NCBI GenBank assembly: GCA_030427985.1
Contig: JAUIBH010000010.1
Coordinates: 1 to 64,000, forward strand
Direction of reading: 5' to 3'
Origin: Bacteroidia bacterium
GTDB taxonomy: Bacteria > Bacteroidota > Bacteroidia > Flavobacteriales > Flavobacteriaceae
Length of the DNA: 64,000 nt
The notes beneath the pieces were generated by a model that had not been told where the DNA came from, made no database searches, and worked only from the letters and a program-made list of their open reading frames with translations. Made by a program: the position numbers and the translations under genes. Position 1 is the stretch's first letter; each line of letters begins with the position of its first letter. Shown here one piece after another: positions 26,418-34,585 of the stretch.

Positions 26418-27536
26418 ATGAAGTTTATTGTATCCAGTACATATTTATTGAAACAACTACAGGTTTTGGGAGGAGTTATTAACAATAGTAACACGCTCCC
26501 CATCCTAGATAATTTTCTGTTCGATTTAAAACAGAACCAACTTACGGTCTCCGCATCCGACCTAGAAACTACCATGAGCTCCGTGCTTGAAGTGGATTCC
26601 GATGCAGAAGGTACTATTGCCGTTCCTGCGCGTTTGCTGTTGGACACTCTAAAGACATTTCCTGAGCAACCCCTTACCTTTGTGGTAGAGGACAACAATA
26701 CGGTAGAAATCAGTTCCAACCATGGTAAATATGCCTTGGCGTATGCTGATGGGGCTGAGTTCCCTAAAGCAGTGGAAGTTTCCAATCCGAGCTCCACTAC
26801 CCTATTGGGTGATATTTTGGCCACCGCCATTAACAAGACCATTTTTGCAGCGGGGAACGATGACCTTCGCCCGGTGATGAGTGGTGTGTTCTTTCAATTT
26901 TCTCCCGAAAATTTGACTTTTGTGGCCACAGATGCGCACAAATTGGTAAAATATCAACGGCAAGATGTTACAGCTTCGCAAGTAGCGGAATTCATTATGC
27001 CCAAAAAACCATTGACCCTTTTAAAGGGGATTTTGGCAGGTTCTGAATCCGAAGTGACCATTGAGTACAATGATAGTAATGCCAAATTCATTTTTGACAA
27101 TTCAGAATTGATTTGTCGCTTGATTGATGGAAAATACCCCAATTATGAGGCGGTTATTCCAAAGGAAAATCCCAACAAACTGACCATTTCCAGAAATCAG
27201 TTTCAAAGTTCAGTACGAAGGGTTTCCATTTTCTCCAACAAGACCACGCACCAAATCCGATTGAAGATTGCTGGAGCTGAGCTAAACATTTCCGCTGAAG
27301 ATGTGGATTATAGCAACAAGGCCGAAGAACGTCTTTCGTGCTCTTATCAGGGAGATGATATGCAGATTGGGTTCAACTCGCGATTCTTACTGGAAATGCT
27401 GAATAATTTATCTTCGGACGATGTTTCATTGGAAATGAGCCTGCCCAACCGAGCTGGAATCCTCACACCTATTGACGGATTGGATGAAGGCGAACATGTT
27501 ACCATGCTGGTGATGCCAGTAATGCTGAACAGCTAA
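26418..27536 (+). CDS. dnaN: DNA polymerase III sliding clamp subunit beta
   Basis: 372 residues from ATG 26418 (MKFIVSSTYLLKQLQ); the in-frame TTG just before adds one residue and is not needed. Three clamp domains are recognisable (LPILDNFLF; ISNHGKYALAYADGAEFP; FVATDAHKLVKYQ; SRFLLEMLNNL; C-terminal MLVMPVMLN). It forms the ring dimer that tethers the replicative polymerase. It has its own promoter region and a terminator. Confidence 0.97.
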   Translation: MKFIVSSTYLLKQLQVLGGVINNSNTLPILDNFLFDLKQNQLTVSASDLETTMSSVLEVDSDAEGTIAVPARLLLDTLKTFPEQPLTFVVEDNNTVEISSNHGKYALAYADGAEFPKAVEVSNPSSTTLLGDILATAINKTIFAAGNDDLRPVMSGVFFQFSPENLTFVATDAHKLVKYQRQDVTASQVAEFIMPKKPLTLLKGILAGSESEVTIEYNDSNAKFIFDNSELICRLIDGKYPNYEAVIPKENPNKLTISRNQFQSSVRRVSIFSNKTTHQIRLKIAGAELNISAEDVDYSNKAEERLSCSYQGDDMQIGFNSRFLLEMLNNLSSDDVSLEMSLPNRAGILTPIDGLDEGEHVTMLVMPVMLNS

Positions 27537-27563
27537 CTACTCAAACATAATACCCATACACTT

Positions 27564-27596
27564 AAAGCTGGAGCGAAATGTTCCAGCTTTTTTTTG
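27564..27596 (+). terminator. Terminator of dnaN
   Basis: Stem AAAGCTGGA (27564-27572) and TCCAGCTTT (27582-27590), 9-nt loop, followed by a T run. It also lies at the 3' end of the converging DUF4870 gene. Confidence 0.9.
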
Positions 27597-27597
27597 T

Positions 27598-27957
27598 TTA
27601 AATGAACCGTATCGTAAGAAAATAAGAGGGTGCTTCACCATTGGAAGCCTTTACCGCATTGGCTATGGGTAAAATAAACCCTAAGATTCCTGTAGCGACC
27701 AAGCCTAAAATTCCCAACCCCAAAAGTAGAATGGCCGGAATACTTATAATAATGTAAAGTATCAAGCTTAACTGCAAATTAATGGCGGCCTTTCCGTGTT
27801 CATCCACACCCTCTACATCATTTTTTGAAGATACCCAGATGACCAAAGGAACAATAAGACTTCCAAACCCAACAACATAAGTCAGCAACTGGGTTAGGTG
27901 GATGATGGACAACAGCGTGTTGTCCTTTCTCATAACATTTTGATTAACAACTTCCAT
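27598..27957 (-). CDS. DUF4870 domain membrane protein
   Basis: 119 residues with three membrane helices. HLTQLLTYVVGFGSLIVPLVIWV, DEHGKAAINLQLSLILY and GILGFILPIANAVKASNGE form the standard DUF4870 pattern. Family function is unknown. It diverges from mnmE across an 87-bp gap. Confidence 0.9.
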   Translation of the reverse strand: MEVVNQNVMRKDNTLLSIIHLTQLLTYVVGFGSLIVPLVIWVSSKNDVEGVDEHGKAAINLQLSLILYIIISIPAILLLGLGILGLVATGILGFILPIANAVKASNGEAPSYFLTIRFI

Positions 27958-28031
27958 TTTTCGATTGATTTTGATGATGTACCTTATTAGTATATAATTT
28001 ACGTAAAATGTTACAGCTTTCTGCGAATTTG

Positions 28032-28039
28032 TACTTTTG
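28032..28039 (+). promoter_or_regulatory. -7 element upstream of mnmE
   Basis: TACTTTTG fits TAnnTTTG and sits 5 nt before the mnmE ATG, implying a nearly leaderless mRNA. No convincing TTTG upstream element is visible at the expected spacing. Confidence 0.45.
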
Positions 28040-28044
28040 CCCCT

Positions 28045-29415
28045 ATGTCATACACGGATAATATAGTAGCCTTGGCAACCCCTTCTGGTACTGGGGCCAT
28101 TGCGGTGATTCGCGTTTCGGGTCCAGATGCCATCTCTTTGGCCGATTCTATTTTTAAATCGGTTAAAGGAAAAAAATTGTCCAAACAAAAGAGTCACACC
28201 ATTCATTTGGGACATATTGTGGATGACGGAAAGGTTTTGGACGAGGTACTCGTTTCTATTTTTAAGGGCCCACATTCCTATACTGGCGAAAATGTAGTGG
28301 AAATATCCTGTCATGGATCTCCCTACATTCAACAGCAGATTATTCAATTAATCTTGCGAAAAGGGTGCCGAACCGCATCAGCGGGAGAATTTACCCTCCG
28401 TGCTTTTTTGAATGGGAAAATGGATTTGAGTCAGGCAGAAGCTGTGGCCGATTTAATTGCGAGCGACAGTGAAGCTGCCCATGATATTGCCATGCAGCAA
28501 ATGCGGGGTGGCTTCAGTAACGAAATCCAGAAACTGAGAGAGGAACTGTTGAATTTTGCTTCATTGATTGAGTTGGAACTCGATTTTTCACAGGAAGATG
28601 TTGAATTTGCAGATCGCACCCAATTCAATGAACTATTGACCAGAATTAGTGAAGTCCTAAAAAAATTAATTGATTCCTTTGCATTGGGGAATGTCATCAA
28701 GCACGGCATTCCAGTTGCTATTGTGGGACAGCCCAACGTAGGGAAATCAACGCTTCTCAATGTTTTATTAAATGAAGAAAGAGCAATTGTAAGTGATATT
28801 GCTGGGACTACCCGAGATACGGTTGAAGACCAAATCAGTTTGAATGGCATCAATTTTAGATTTATTGATACCGCCGGTATCCGCGAAACTGCAGATGTGG
28901 TAGAAAAAATAGGAATTGAACGTACATTTGATAAAATCGATAAAGCTAGACTAATCATCTTTCTTTTTGACCGAATGGACTTTGATCGTTCAGAACTGGA
29001 ACGTATCAAAAATCGCTATCCCAATAAACAATTGGTACCTATCTGCAATAAGGTAGATTTGTTGGAGCAATCCCAAATGGAAGAATTGCGGAAGGAAATT
29101 CCAAATGTTCTTTTTCTTTCAGCCAAGAACAAAACGGGAATACCAGAATTAGAAAAGGAACTGCTTGCCTTGGTGGACTCCGGCGCGTTGAGCGGTGACG
29201 AGACCATCATTACCAATAGTCGGCATTATGATGCCCTATTAAAGGCCTTGGAGGAAATCCAGAAAGTAAAAGAAGGTATGGAAATGGGATTGGCCAGTGA
29301 CCTTATGGCCATTGACATTCGCCAAGCTTTGTTTCATCTCGGAGAAATTACCGGAAGCGTCACTACGGATGATCTATTGGGAAATATTTTTTCCAATTTT
29401 TGCATCGGCAAATAG
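28045..29415 (+). CDS. mnmE: tRNA uridine-5-carboxymethylaminomethyl modification GTPase MnmE
   Basis: 456 residues. With MnmG it modifies U34 of certain tRNAs. It has an N-terminal folate-binding domain, a helical domain and an inserted G domain: G1 GQPNVGKST, G2/G3 TTRD and DTAG, G4 NKVD. It ends with the invariant CIGK, whose Cys is needed for modification. The last five codons and stop (29401-29415) coincide with an integration site. The 3' end now present was probably supplied by the inserted island, which preserved the protein sequence. Confidence 0.96.
   Translation: MSYTDNIVALATPSGTGAIAVIRVSGPDAISLADSIFKSVKGKKLSKQKSHTIHLGHIVDDGKVLDEVLVSIFKGPHSYTGENVVEISCHGSPYIQQQIIQLILRKGCRTASAGEFTLRAFLNGKMDLSQAEAVADLIASDSEAAHDIAMQQMRGGFSNEIQKLREELLNFASLIELELDFSQEDVEFADRTQFNELLTRISEVLKKLIDSFALGNVIKHGIPVAIVGQPNVGKSTLLNVLLNEERAIVSDIAGTTRDTVEDQISLNGINFRFIDTAGIRETADVVEKIGIERTFDKIDKARLIIFLFDRMDFDRSELERIKNRYPNKQLVPICNKVDLLEQSQMEELRKEIPNVLFLSAKNKTGIPELEKELLALVDSGALSGDETIITNSRHYDALLKALEEIQKVKEGMEMGLASDLMAIDIRQALFHLGEITGSVTTDDLLGNIFSNFCIGK
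29401..29415 (+). repeat. Attachment core attL in the 3' end of mnmE
   Basis: TGCATCGGCAAATAG encodes Cys-Ile-Gly-Lys-stop of mnmE. The same core recurs at 52855-52869 and 57191-57205 with only synonymous changes. An integrase gene begins 140 bp downstream. The 3' end of mnmE (thdF/trmE) is the known target of Salmonella genomic island 1. Confidence 0.85.
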
Positions 29416-29514
29416 ATTAGGAAAACAAAGGTCATTAAAAGAAACTAAACACCACTCTTTCAGTTAATTACTTATTTTTTATTTTTCCATTATTTCCTTT
29501 TTAGGTACATTTAT

Positions 29515-29566
29515 TGTGTCTCAAGTGTGTCTCATATTTAAATGAGACACAAAAAATGTGTCACAT
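29515..29566. repeat. Arm-type repeats at the integrase start
   Basis: Four copies of a TGTGTCTCAT-like decamer: 29515-29524, 29526-29535, inverted at 29542-29551, and a variant TGTGTCACAT at 29557-29566. The middle pair forms a perfect 10-bp inverted repeat. A fifth exact copy is at 52807-52816, near the other end of the element, which fits integrase or excisionase arm sites. Confidence 0.65.
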
Positions 29567-30713
29567 GATAAAAATTCATCTTAGAAAGAAAAAGCTAAAA
29601 ACAGGGAAACTGAGTATTTATATTGAGTATTACAAAGGAGCTACACAATTGGCCAATGGTAAGACCAAGCACCATAGGGATTACGAATATTTGCAACTCT
29701 ATTTAATACAAGACCCAAAAACCGCAGCTGAAAAGAAAAAAAACAAAGAACAGCTTGAACTGGCGGAGAAAATCCTAGCCATCCGGAAAGCCGAAGTCTA
29801 TCAAGGAAAGTACGATATTCAAAACAACCATAAAGGGAAAACCCAATTTTTGGAATACTATGAACTCAAAAAAGAGGAACGCTATCAAACCAAGGGAAAC
29901 TACGACAATTGGGATGCCGCTCAAAAGCATTTAGAAGCCTATTGTCCTAGGCACATCACATTTAATGATGTCAACCTAGTTTTTGTGAAGGGCTTTAAAA
30001 AGTATTTAGATACGGTGGCCGTTACTAAAAGTCAAAAAACACTTTCCCAAAATACTAAGCACACCTATTATAATAAATTCAAAGCCTGCCTTAATGCTGC
30101 CTTTGAAGAAGGTTATTTAAAAGAGAATTTTAATCGAAAGGTAAAAGGATTTAGTATGGGTGAGTCTACAAGGGAATACCTTACAGCCGATGAATTACAA
30201 CGCTTATCGAAAACTCCCTGCGATTTACCAATATTGAAAAATGCCTTTCTATTTTCAGTACTTACGGGTATCCGTTGGTCAGATGTCAATAAATTAAAAT
30301 GGTCGGAGGTCAGAGATGAGGGAATTGATGATAGTGGCAATCCTGTTTACCGAATCATTTTCAAACAAAAGAAAACCGATGGTGCTGAATATCTTTATAT
30401 ATCTCAACAGGCCAGACAGTTATTGGGGACACGAAGCGATTCCAAAGAAAGGGTATTTAAAGGCTTGCGATATAGCGCATATATGAATCTAAAATTGCTA
30501 CGTTGGTGTATGGATGCCGATATAAAAAAACATATAACCTTTCATTCCGCTAGGCATACAAATGCGGTTTTATTGCTGGAAAATGGGGCCGATATCTACA
30601 CCGTTTCCAAAAGATTGGGCCATCGAGAAATTAGAACTACTGAAATCTATGCCAAGATTGTGGATCAAAAAATGAAGGAAGCGGCTAATTTAATACCTCA
30701 TTTAAATCTGTAA
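29556..30713 (+). CDS. Tyrosine recombinase (integrase) of island B
   Basis: About 385 residues from the ATG at 29556 (or 29565). An arm-binding N-terminus (KIHLRKKKLKTGKLSIYIEY) and SAM-like core-binding domain precede the catalytic domain. The latter has Arg in TGIRWSDVNKLKW, HSARHT (His-x-x-Arg), His in LGHREIRTTEIY and the Tyr nucleophile in the same segment. The family is common in Bacteroidota integrative elements. Its place beside attL and the arm repeats identifies it as the enzyme for the mnmE site. Confidence 0.93.
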   Translation: MCHMIKIHLRKKKLKTGKLSIYIEYYKGATQLANGKTKHHRDYEYLQLYLIQDPKTAAEKKKNKEQLELAEKILAIRKAEVYQGKYDIQNNHKGKTQFLEYYELKKEERYQTKGNYDNWDAAQKHLEAYCPRHITFNDVNLVFVKGFKKYLDTVAVTKSQKTLSQNTKHTYYNKFKACLNAAFEEGYLKENFNRKVKGFSMGESTREYLTADELQRLSKTPCDLPILKNAFLFSVLTGIRWSDVNKLKWSEVRDEGIDDSGNPVYRIIFKQKKTDGAEYLYISQQARQLLGTRSDSKERVFKGLRYSAYMNLKLLRWCMDADIKKHITFHSARHTNAVLLLENGADIYTVSKRLGHREIRTTEIYAKIVDQKMKEAANLIPHLNL

Positions 30714-30715
30714 GG

Positions 30716-31447
30716 ATGGATAAAGCGTTTATTGTCGAAGCAATAATTATTTCCATCTGTCTATATTTTGGAGTAAGATTACTCTGGCGATATGGAAAAA
30801 TGTTTGTTTTATTCATGCTAAATGAGCCAACAAAATGGGACAAACAAATCGATAAGCCACGCTTGCTATTTCATTTAATTGGTCTAATTCTTTTAGCTTC
30901 GCCTTTTTATTCCAACGGCATTCAGCAGCTTATTCATTCCAAAAGCTTATTAGTTCAACTTAGCTATTGGATGCCATTTATAGCAGGAGCGTTTATTACT
31001 CAACTTTCCTGGACAACCAAATTCAGGGATGTCTATGGGGGAATCAAACGAAAAATAAGTCCATTCCGAAACCTTGAAACCACGTTTTCATCTGAAACCG
31101 AGGCTACAAAAATTTATGAACGTTTTAGCCAAGAGGGATATATCCAAACCGATATTGTCTCATTTATGGCATTCGTGAACCTAGAAACACCCATAAAAAG
31201 AATCATTTGGCAAGATAAAATAGCAAGACAGCCAAAACGTATCAACCGACAATCTCTCATTGAGTTTATGAGTAATTTGATTATCGGTTTTGAATCCTTG
31301 GAAAACCAACAGATTATAGCCCTTATTGACCGTTATTTCTGCAATCCATCCAACCAGTCCATAAAAATTTCATCAAAAAATGTTACGGATTGGAGAAATA
31401 ATGATTCAGCTTATCTACGAAAAATATCCAATCTAATTAAGGCGTAA
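30716..31447 (+). CDS. Hypothetical membrane protein of the island core
   Basis: 243 residues, 2 nt after the integrase stop and likely cotranscribed. It has hydrophobic segments at about residues 5-20, 48-66 and 80-100, then a soluble C-terminal half (about 110-243) with a conserved-looking ETEATKIYERFSQEGYIQTD stretch and many basic residues. I recognise no family. Its place between integrase and excisionase-like genes suggests a mobility or host-interface role (inference). Confidence 0.7.
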   Translation: MDKAFIVEAIIISICLYFGVRLLWRYGKMFVLFMLNEPTKWDKQIDKPRLLFHLIGLILLASPFYSNGIQQLIHSKSLLVQLSYWMPFIAGAFITQLSWTTKFRDVYGGIKRKISPFRNLETTFSSETEATKIYERFSQEGYIQTDIVSFMAFVNLETPIKRIIWQDKIARQPKRINRQSLIEFMSNLIIGFESLENQQIIALIDRYFCNPSNQSIKISSKNVTDWRNNDSAYLRKISNLIKA

Positions 31448-31567
31448 TTACATTCCATTTACAATTACGCTATTCTTTCCACTTGCCTTTTTAAAGACAT
31501 TCGTTTCCGTTAACAAAAAACAGCAACAAAGCGCTTTGTTCATTTTTAATCTTAAAAGCATGAAAAA

Positions 31568-31852
31568 ATGGACACTATTCAATTGGCTGAAAAGCTAGAT
31601 CGTATCGAAAAACTATTACTTGGTTCAAAAAAAGTTTTGAATCTTGAGGAAGCGGCAGAATACACAGGTATTTCGAGAAGCTATCTATACAAATTGACCT
31701 CAAGGGGCATTATTCCACACAGCAAGCCTAACGGCAAAATGATATTCCTATCAAAGGAAAAATTGGATGATTGGTTATTAACCAATGGTAGGAAATCCTC
31801 CCTAGATATCTCCAGGGAGGCAAACAGCTATATACTGAAGCATAAAAAGTAA
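31568..31852 (+). CDS. Helix-turn-helix protein, excisionase-like
   Basis: 94 residues. LNLEEAAEYTGISRSYLYKLTSRGIIPHSKPNGKMIF is the HTH_17/MerR-like DNA-binding domain of excisionase-type proteins of Bacteroidota mobile elements. It probably directs excision or regulates the following vapE/primase genes. The downstream gene begins 7 bp after its stop. Confidence 0.85.
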   Translation: MDTIQLAEKLDRIEKLLLGSKKVLNLEEAAEYTGISRSYLYKLTSRGIIPHSKPNGKMIFLSKEKLDDWLLTNGRKSSLDISREANSYILKHKK

Positions 31853-31859
31853 ATTTTTT

Positions 31860-33065
31860 ATGAAGACTGATCACGAAACTGGGCTTTACACGGTAAGAGA
31901 TCCCAAAAAGAAAACCATCTATGACTATACCCATGAGTATTTGATTGAGAAGTACGATATCATGTACAATGAAATATCGCACGATTTTCAAATTTCTTTG
32001 AAGGGTCTAAAAAAGTGGCATTACCTCAATTTGAACTCATTGATCATTGAACTGGCAAAGGCCAGCATTGATATCAGTACGGCAAAACTGGAAATCCTGA
32101 TTAAGTCCGAACTCATTCTGAAATACAATCCCATCAAGGAATATTTTGAGAACCTAACACCATGGGACGGTTTGGACCATATCGAAAAACTGGCTTCTTA
32201 TGTTCCTACCTATGAGCAGGAAGCTTTTATATACCATTTTAAAAAGTGGTTGGTAAGAGCTATAAAATGTGCCTTGGAACCGAACTATTTCAATAAGCAG
32301 GCCCTTATTATCAGTCATAAAGGTCAAAGCTCGGGAAAATCCACGTGGTGTCGTTTTATCTGTCCTCCGGAATTATCGGAATACATGGCGGAAGATATTA
32401 GTAACGACAAAGATGCCAGGATCCAGTTATGCCGAAATTTCCTGTACAACTTGGACGAACTGGCCGTTTTATCCAAAAAGGATGTGAACGCTTTAAAAGC
32501 TTTCTTTTCAAAAACATTTATCAATGAGCGACTACCCTACGATAGAAAGAACACGACCCTGCCCCGAATCTGTTCCTTTATCGGATCCACCAATATGTCT
32601 TCATTCTTGAACGACGAAACGGGTTCCGTACGTTGGTTGTGTTTTGAACTAATGGACAAAATCGATTTTGCCTACTCGAAGGAGGTTCAAATTTCGGATG
32701 TATGGTCACAAGCCTTTCATTTAGCCTATCACGATAAGAAATTCAATCCAGAATTGACACTTAAAGACATTGCAGAAAATGAAGAGCGGAATAAAAAGTA
32801 CACCCAGCTCACCACGGAACAGGAACTCGTGGCCAAGTATTATGAAAAATCCAATCATATGGATGATTTTGTTACTGCGGCTGACATTCAAATCAAACTG
32901 TCTTGCCTAAACCTAAGACTCAACAAAATCAATTTGGGAAAAGCTTTATCCGGATTCAACTTTCAGCGGGTCAAACATCCGAAACGGCAAGTGTATGGAT
33001 ATTTGGCAAAAGCCAATTTCACAGATACCCCTTGGGAACTGGAAATACCAATTAAGCGGAAATAA
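31860..33065 (+). CDS. VapE-like P-loop helicase/primase-associated protein
   Basis: 401 residues. The VapE-type ATPase domain (residues about 100-330) has Walker A HKGQSSGKSTWCRF and the acidic Walker B in LYNLDELAVLSKKDVNALKAF. DETGSVRWLCFEL is the sensor/Arg-finger region. The N-terminus (residues 1-90) is element-specific. VapE proteins act in replication of phages and islands. It lies directly upstream of the iteron-like array and primase gene. Confidence 0.85.
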   Translation: MKTDHETGLYTVRDPKKKTIYDYTHEYLIEKYDIMYNEISHDFQISLKGLKKWHYLNLNSLIIELAKASIDISTAKLEILIKSELILKYNPIKEYFENLTPWDGLDHIEKLASYVPTYEQEAFIYHFKKWLVRAIKCALEPNYFNKQALIISHKGQSSGKSTWCRFICPPELSEYMAEDISNDKDARIQLCRNFLYNLDELAVLSKKDVNALKAFFSKTFINERLPYDRKNTTLPRICSFIGSTNMSSFLNDETGSVRWLCFELMDKIDFAYSKEVQISDVWSQAFHLAYHDKKFNPELTLKDIAENEERNKKYTQLTTEQELVAKYYEKSNHMDDFVTAADIQIKLSCLNLRLNKINLGKALSGFNFQRVKHPKRQVYGYLAKANFTDTPWELEIPIKRK

Positions 33066-33070
33066 AGCCT

Positions 33071-33247
33071 ACCTACTTACCTATAGGCAAACAACACCCG
33101 ATAGGGAAAGGGAAATCTTTAGGTAAGATGAATAACCCCCAAATTACCTACATATTACCTAACCTACCTAAAACAACACTTTAGGTAAGTAAAATAGACA
33201 CCTACCTAACCAAAAAGACCCGTAAATAGGGCTTTAGGTAACTAGGT
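33071..33247. repeat. Iteron-like array of ACCTA/TAGGT motifs (candidate origin)
   Basis: Twelve ACCTA or TAGGT pentamers fall in 177 bp: 33071, 33079, 33120, 33146, 33157, 33162, 33166, 33182, 33200, 33204, 33235 and 33243. Several are in tandem or inverted pairs, as in TTTAGGTAAG and CCTACCTAA. About 0.35 would be expected by chance on two strands. Between a helicase and a primase gene this suggests a replication origin. Confidence 0.7.
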
Positions 33248-33273
33248 AGGCGAAATCAAGAAAATAAAAACTG

Positions 33274-34137
33274 ATGAAAGAAAAAAGAATAACCTGCGAA
33301 AAAGCCCGCAACGTTTGCATCGTCCAAACGCTTGCAACGTTGGGGCACTTTCCCAGTAAACAATCGGAAAAAGAAGCTTGGTTTCCAAGTCCGTTCCGGT
33401 CGGAAACCCAAGCCTCTTTTAAGGTCTCCAAAACCCTCAACCGATGGTACGACCACGGGGAGGGTATAGGGGGTAATGTAATCGACCTGGTGTGCAAATT
33501 GAAACAGATTTCAGTAAAGGAGACTCTGGAATTTTTGAGTGACAATAGTTGTTCTTTTTCCTTTCAGCAGCAACCGATTAAAAAGGAATCCCCGAAGCTT
33601 GAAATAACCCAAGAACTTCCGATTCGGCATCCGGCCCTATTCGATTATCTCACAGAGAGGAAAATACCCCCTACCCTCGCCCATGGTTATTTGAAGCAAG
33701 TCCATTTCATTTTGAACTCCAAAAAATATTTCGCACTTGGTTTACGGAACGATATGGGGGGATGGGAACTTCGGAACAGATTTCAAAAGCATTGTTGTTC
33801 CCCAAAGGCAATCACCCTCATTAGTAGAGGAAAACAAAACATTACTGTTGTCGAAGGCATGTTCGATTTTCTTTCCCTATTGGTCATTCGACCTAAATGG
33901 TTTGTGGATTCGGATGTGTTGGTTCTAAACTCATTGGCTTTTGCCTCCAAAATCAGCTCCATTTTAGAAAACTACAATGGTATCTATCTCGCCCTGGACA
34001 ATGACGCATCGGGTGAGAAATGGACGCAATATCTAATCAAGGCATATCCAAGGGCCATAGATGAAAGAAATTGCTTTACCAGTTTCAAGGATATAAACGA
34101 AAAATTGATAGCCCATGACCAGCGATACTATCCATAA
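33274..34137 (+). CDS. Toprim-domain DNA primase of the mobile element
   Basis: 287 residues. An N-terminal zinc-finger-like region (residues 40-75: FRSETQASFKV, RWYDHGEGIGGNVIDLV) keeps the CHC2 fold pattern but lacks its cysteines. The Toprim domain follows with VVEGMFDFLSLL (catalytic Glu) and LALDNDASGEKW (acidic DxD). It probably primes replication at the adjacent array. It overlaps the mobC-like gene by 23 bp. Confidence 0.85.
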   Translation: MKEKRITCEKARNVCIVQTLATLGHFPSKQSEKEAWFPSPFRSETQASFKVSKTLNRWYDHGEGIGGNVIDLVCKLKQISVKETLEFLSDNSCSFSFQQQPIKKESPKLEITQELPIRHPALFDYLTERKIPPTLAHGYLKQVHFILNSKKYFALGLRNDMGGWELRNRFQKHCCSPKAITLISRGKQNITVVEGMFDFLSLLVIRPKWFVDSDVLVLNSLAFASKISSILENYNGIYLALDNDASGEKWTQYLIKAYPRAIDERNCFTSFKDINEKLIAHDQRYYP

Positions 34138-34585
34138 AAAATATAGCCCCGTCGAACATTCCGAGTTGGTTGCTCTTGATGTATCAGGAAAACCAAAATG
34201 TAATTCTGATAAGAATTCGAGATGTGTGTCTGTGGACACAATCTCGCCCGCTCCCGATGGTCGCAGGGAAAAAAAGAAGTGTTTTAAGGGGAAAAGGGAA
34301 TTGGTAAAATTCCGCTGTACAACCTACGAGAAAAAACTATTGATGGCAAAGGCGAAGCTCTGTGGGCTGACGTTGAGCGAATTCCTAAGGAGAGCGGCCA
34401 TGGAACAAACCACCCTGGAACGATTGTCCGACGAGGAAATCGAAATCTATCAAATGCTGGCCAAGTACCATAACAACTTTAAGTCGATTGGAAACATGTT
34501 CCGGAAAAAGAGTCCGAAACTGACCGAGATGGTCTATGATACGGCCAAGCAAATCAAGGAACACCTCAAAAGATTCGGGTCATGA
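34115..34585 (+). CDS. MobC-like relaxosome protein
   Basis: 156 residues. After a variable N-terminus, residues 62-150 (LVKFRCTTYEKKLLMAKAKL, GLTLSEFLRRAAM, NNFKSIGNMFRK) match the ribbon-helix-helix MobC/MbpA accessory proteins that bind oriT and help the relaxase. It overlaps the primase gene upstream and the relaxase downstream by 4 bp. Confidence 0.82.
   Translation: MTSDTIHKKYSPVEHSELVALDVSGKPKCNSDKNSRCVSVDTISPAPDGRREKKKCFKGKRELVKFRCTTYEKKLLMAKAKLCGLTLSEFLRRAAMEQTTLERLSDEEIEIYQMLAKYHNNFKSIGNMFRKKSPKLTEMVYDTAKQIKEHLKRFGS

Noticed and set aside
28431-29009. 192-residue minus-strand open frame
   Set aside because: It is antisense to the G domain of mnmE, with no recognisable fold.
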